From: an uncultured Duncaniella sp.
Lineage (GTDB): Bacteria > Bacteroidota > Bacteroidia > Bacteroidales > Muribaculaceae
Reading direction: 5' to 3'
NCBI GenBank assembly: GCA_910578515.1
Contig: CAJTQR010000003.1
Location: 62,001 to 126,000, forward strand
Length of the DNA: 64,000 nucleotides
The notes beneath the pieces are model-generated. The model ran no database searches, was not told the DNA's origin, and worked only from the letters and a program-made list of their open reading frames with translations. Position numbers and translations under genes: made by a program. Each line of letters opens with the position of its first letter. The first letter of the stretch is position 1. This document shows, one piece after another, positions 62,049 through 64,000 of this stretch.

Positions 62049-62480
62049 TCACTGCGCTTCTTCCAAGAGTGCAAGAGCTTTATTTTCAAAGCCTTCCATA
62101 ATCTCGCGTTCACCCGGACCTTTGTCGTTGATGCCGCAAAGATGGAGCACACCGTGGATTATGACGCGAAGCAACTCACGCTGATAGGTAGCGCCGACGA
62201 GCTCTGAATTGCTCCTGACAGTGTCAAGAGAGATGAACATGTCGCCCGACACCATCCGCCCGCGCGAATAGTCAAAGGTGATAATATCGGTATAATAATC
62301 GTGTTCGAGAAACTGACGGTTGACTTCGAGTATCTTCTCATCGTCACAGAATATGTAGACAAGCGGACCCGTGATTCGGGAGTGAGAGGCTATGACGCGG
62401 TTTATCCACTCCTCGAGCAGAACTGTATCTATTTCAGGCATCTTTGTGCCGCCATCAGTCAACCATTCTATCTTGTTCAT
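62049..62480 (-). CDS. ybeY: rRNA maturation endoribonuclease YbeY
   Basis: Metal-dependent RNase of 16S rRNA processing and ribosome quality control. The active-site region reads RVIIHGVLHLCGINDKGPGEREIM: the first two His of the H-x3-H-x5-H zinc motif are present, while the third position is Lys. I recall the same change in other Bacteroidetes YbeY proteins, so it is probably normal for the phylum. The 143 residues fit. It heads the cluster with mnmG, about 105 bp upstream of it. Confidence 0.92.
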   Translation of the reverse strand: MNKIEWLTDGGTKMPEIDTVLLEEWINRVIASHSRITGPLVYIFCDDEKILEVNRQFLEHDYYTDIITFDYSRGRMVSGDMFISLDTVRSNSELVGATYQRELLRVIIHGVLHLCGINDKGPGEREIMEGFENKALALLEEAQ

Positions 62481-62510
62481 GCTTTCTCTTTTGATTTTGG
62501 TCCGTCAAAG

Positions 62511-62540
62511 CAAAATTAGATGTTGTCAAGCAACATCTAA
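62511..62540 (-). promoter_or_regulatory. second -7 box (TAATTTTG) and perfect inverted repeat upstream of ybeY
   Basis: TAATTTTG (62518-62511) lies 31 bp before the ybeY start. Overlapping it is a perfect 10-bp inverted repeat, TTAGATGTTG / CAACATCTAA, with a 5-bp spacer at 62516-62540. It sits between this box and the stronger upstream promoter, in a position suited to an operator or a 5'-end RNA hairpin. Confidence 0.55.
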
Positions 62541-62547
62541 TGTGACA

Positions 62548-62579
62548 CAAAGATAACTATTTTTTCATTTTCGGTCAAA
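62548..62579 (-). promoter_or_regulatory. -33/-7 promoter of ybeY-mnmG-apt-uvrC
   Basis: TTTG (62579-62576) and TATCTTTG (62555-62548) spaced 20 bp on the minus strand, close to consensus. It predicts a leader of about 60 nt starting at the inverted repeat. Confidence 0.65.
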
Positions 62580-62707
62580 TTAATTTATTTCAGCCAAAAT
62601 CACAGACAACAATTTTAAACATAACACACTAATACCCAATCAGATAAACCAATTTAAACCCTCTCAGATTTCAATATTTGCGCTGATTCGGAGAGGGGGA
62701 CGTGAAT

Positions 62708-62773
62708 TTTTAAAAGAAAAATGGTTTGAAAAGATGAGAAAACTCTCAAAGAGCCTCTTCTTCTCAAACCATT
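62708..62773 (-). terminator. terminator of the DUF4254 gene
   Basis: On the minus strand AATGGTTTGAGAAGA pairs with TCTTTTCAAACCATT (one mismatch), with a long AT-rich loop, and runs into TTTTCTTTT, 70 bp after the DUF4254 stop. Confidence 0.8.
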
Positions 62774-62839
62774 CCTCTCCCCTACCCTTTCGGGCAATTT
62801 CTCCGAGAATTTTCGGATGCTGCTTAGAGCAACACCAAC

Positions 62840-63442
62840 TTATTTCTTATACAGGACCGGATTTGTAGCAGGGTCGTTGTACATCTTCATCTGTCGGTAC
62901 ACCTTCATATATTTCTTTCCGGCTGCGATGTCGTCGAGCAACTGGTCGATGGCAGTGGTCAGGTCCTCCTCCTGCTGCAGAAGGATGTCGAGCTTAGCCT
63001 GACACTTGGCAATATGTTCGGGCGAAGCATCGGTGCGGCTCACCTCGGCTGCCATGTGGTAAATCTTCAATGCCAGAATCGAGAGACGGTCGATAGCCCA
63101 TGCCGGCGACTCAGTGTTGATGGTCGCGTCAGCCTCGGGAGTCACGCTGCTGTACTTCTCGCGGAAATAGGTGTCGATTTCCTCAACCATATCCGTGCGG
63201 TCCTGGTTCGACTTGTCGATGCGGCGTTTCAGGGCAAGAGCTGCAACGGGGTCAATGTTGGGGTCACGGATTATATCTTCGAGATGCCACTGCACGGCAT
63301 CAATCCAATTCTTGGCAAAGAGTGTAGCCTCGATGGAACCTTCGGGATAGGGATTCGCAACCTTCGCGTCAACATCGTCGGTGACATGATAGAGCGCGGT
63401 GGTGTCGCGGAAAATTTTAAATGAGTCTTTTGCGAAATTCAT
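62840..63442 (-). CDS. DUF4254 family protein
   Basis: Conserved helical protein of unknown function found in Bacteroidetes and a few other phyla. The FAKNWIDAVQWHLEDIIRDPNI and LALKRRIDKSNQDRTDMVEEID segments are characteristic of DUF4254, followed by SPAWAIDRLSILALKIYHMAAEV. It has 200 residues without signal or membrane segment and is entirely alpha-helical by appearance. Monocistronic with its own terminator. A 7-bp perfect hairpin (CGAGGGT/ACCCTCG) lies 50 bp upstream, between it and the radical SAM gene. Confidence 0.85.
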   Translation of the reverse strand: MNFAKDSFKIFRDTTALYHVTDDVDAKVANPYPEGSIEATLFAKNWIDAVQWHLEDIIRDPNIDPVAALALKRRIDKSNQDRTDMVEEIDTYFREKYSSVTPEADATINTESPAWAIDRLSILALKIYHMAAEVSRTDASPEHIAKCQAKLDILLQQEEDLTTAIDQLLDDIAAGKKYMKVYRQMKMYNDPATNPVLYKK

Positions 63443-63492
63443 GGTCGGCTATTATTGTGGTTTATTATTATGTGACAAGCACCACACATGTG

Positions 63493-63510
63493 CGAGGGTG
63501 TTGACCCTCG
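63493..63510. repeat. short perfect hairpin in the DUF4254 - radical SAM spacer
   Basis: CGAGGGT and ACCCTCG around a GTTG loop. It lies in the likely leader of the DUF4254 gene. No T-run follows on either strand, so it is not an intrinsic terminator. Confidence 0.5.
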
Positions 63511-63648
63511 GAGGGTGAGATGATGCTCGATTATCTTCATTTGCAAATTTGGTGATTTTTCTCGCAAAATCCAAGCGATTGACCATAATATATTGAACTT
63601 TTATGAAAAGTTTGAATCAGTTCATATCCTCCATCATCGTAAAAATCG

Positions 63649-63656
63649 TAACTTTG
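63649..63656 (+). promoter_or_regulatory. -7 element TAACTTTG abutting the radical SAM start
   Basis: TAACTTTG ends four bases before the ATG at 63661, the same geometry as at the hydrolase gene at the left end. It predicts initiation at the A of the start codon. Confidence 0.5.
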
Positions 63657-63660
63657 CGGT

Positions 63661-64000
63661 ATGCAGACAGTATTATTTCATTCCACGATATTCGGTCCCA
63701 TCCATTCCCGCCGCCTGGGAGTGTCATTGGGCATCAACCTCACTCCCGACGATGGGAAGATTTGCTCGTTCGATTGCCTCTACTGCGAGGCGGGTTTCAA
63801 CGCCCAGGGCCCCGGCACCACAGGCTTTCCTCCGCGCGAGCGGGTGGCGCGACTGCTCGAATCGCGTCTTAAAAATATGAAAGCAGCCGGCGAACCGCTT
63901 GATGTAATCACCTTTTCGGGCAACGGCGAGCCTACACTTCATCCCCAATTCAAGGGGGTGATTGAGGACACCCTGCGCATACGCGACATGTACTATCCCG
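63661..64000 (+). CDS. radical SAM protein, N-terminal part (runs off the window)
   Basis: The frame is open from the ATG to the right edge (113 codons). It starts MQTVLFHSTIFGPIHSRRLG, then CSFDCLYCEAGF holds a C-x3-C-x2-C motif for the SAM-binding 4Fe-4S cluster, and VITFSGNGEPTLHPQF is the GGE-like SAM-contact motif. This is the pattern of the COG0731-type radical SAM group (related to wybutosine-synthesis proteins) common in Bacteroidetes. The reaction is unknown. It is divergent from the DUF4254 gene. Confidence 0.88.
   Translation, partial: MQTVLFHSTIFGPIHSRRLGVSLGINLTPDDGKICSFDCLYCEAGFNAQGPGTTGFPPRERVARLLESRLKNMKAAGEPLDVITFSGNGEPTLHPQFKGVIEDTLRIRDMYYP

Overview
The window comes from a member of the Bacteroidales, most likely a gut Muribaculaceae-like or Bacteroides-like bacterium. 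This rests on a SusC/SusD pair beside a hybrid two-component regulator and glycoside hydrolases, Bacteroidetes-type promoters (TAnnTTTG at -7, sometimes TTTG at -33), scarce Shine-Dalgarno sequences, and family-level matches (DUF2851, DUF4254, DUF3467, LUD-domain LutABC). No rRNA, CRISPR array, insertion sequence or integrase was seen. Most of the window is chromosomal core; the accessory parts are the polysaccharide utilization locus (PUL) at about 6.6-23.1 kb and an AT-rich outer-membrane receptor region at about 35-38 kb.

Layout. 0-6.5 kb: secreted alpha/beta hydrolase, thioredoxin-like lipoprotein, purN, a YczE-type membrane protein and a divergent ROK protein. 6.6-23.1 kb: the PUL. A leftward unit encodes the hybrid regulator, a GH43 (subfamily 24/34-like) lipoprotein and a two-module GH105-DUF2264 enzyme. 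A rightward unit encodes SusC, SusD, and, behind a terminator and a new promoter, a second GH43 and a GH127. The enzymes fit side-chain removal from an arabinogalactan- or pectin-type plant glycan (L-arabinofuranose and uronic acid caps). 23-31 kb: flavoprotein, then leftward operons carrying DUF2851, ribH, TPR protein, a PfkB-like protein with a degenerate active site, a KdsD-like sugar-phosphate isomerase, and lutABC. 31.5-34.9 kb: kup, an EamA transporter and tRNA-Ala. 35-38.2 kb: a 62-residue ORF resembling the C-terminus of a FecR anti-sigma factor, a STN-containing outer-membrane receptor, and an array of about 14-bp TACCT repeats. 38.2-48 kb: ECF sigma factor, recA, a purC-menG-DUF3467-cysS-mscS operon, a glycosyltransferase and a TPR membrane protein. 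48-51.2 kb: another GH43 divergent from a sugar-efflux-type MFS transporter, then tRNA-Pro. 51.3-63.4 kb: metF, dapB-lepB-wbqC, PatB-like lyase, an orphan holin-like protein, the ybeY-mnmG-apt-uvrC cluster and a DUF4254 protein. A radical SAM gene runs off the right edge.

The most notable non-coding find is a perfect match to the ParB-binding parS consensus between apt and mnmG, with a second, split pair of parS half-sites 15 bp downstream. This suggests the right end lies in the origin-proximal partition region. Other items worth a second look are the degenerate repeat array at 37.96-38.10 kb, the pseudo-kinase-like PfkB protein, the FecR-like short ORF, a promoter whose -33 element sits inside a terminator loop, and two promoters placed so that the transcripts should be leaderless.
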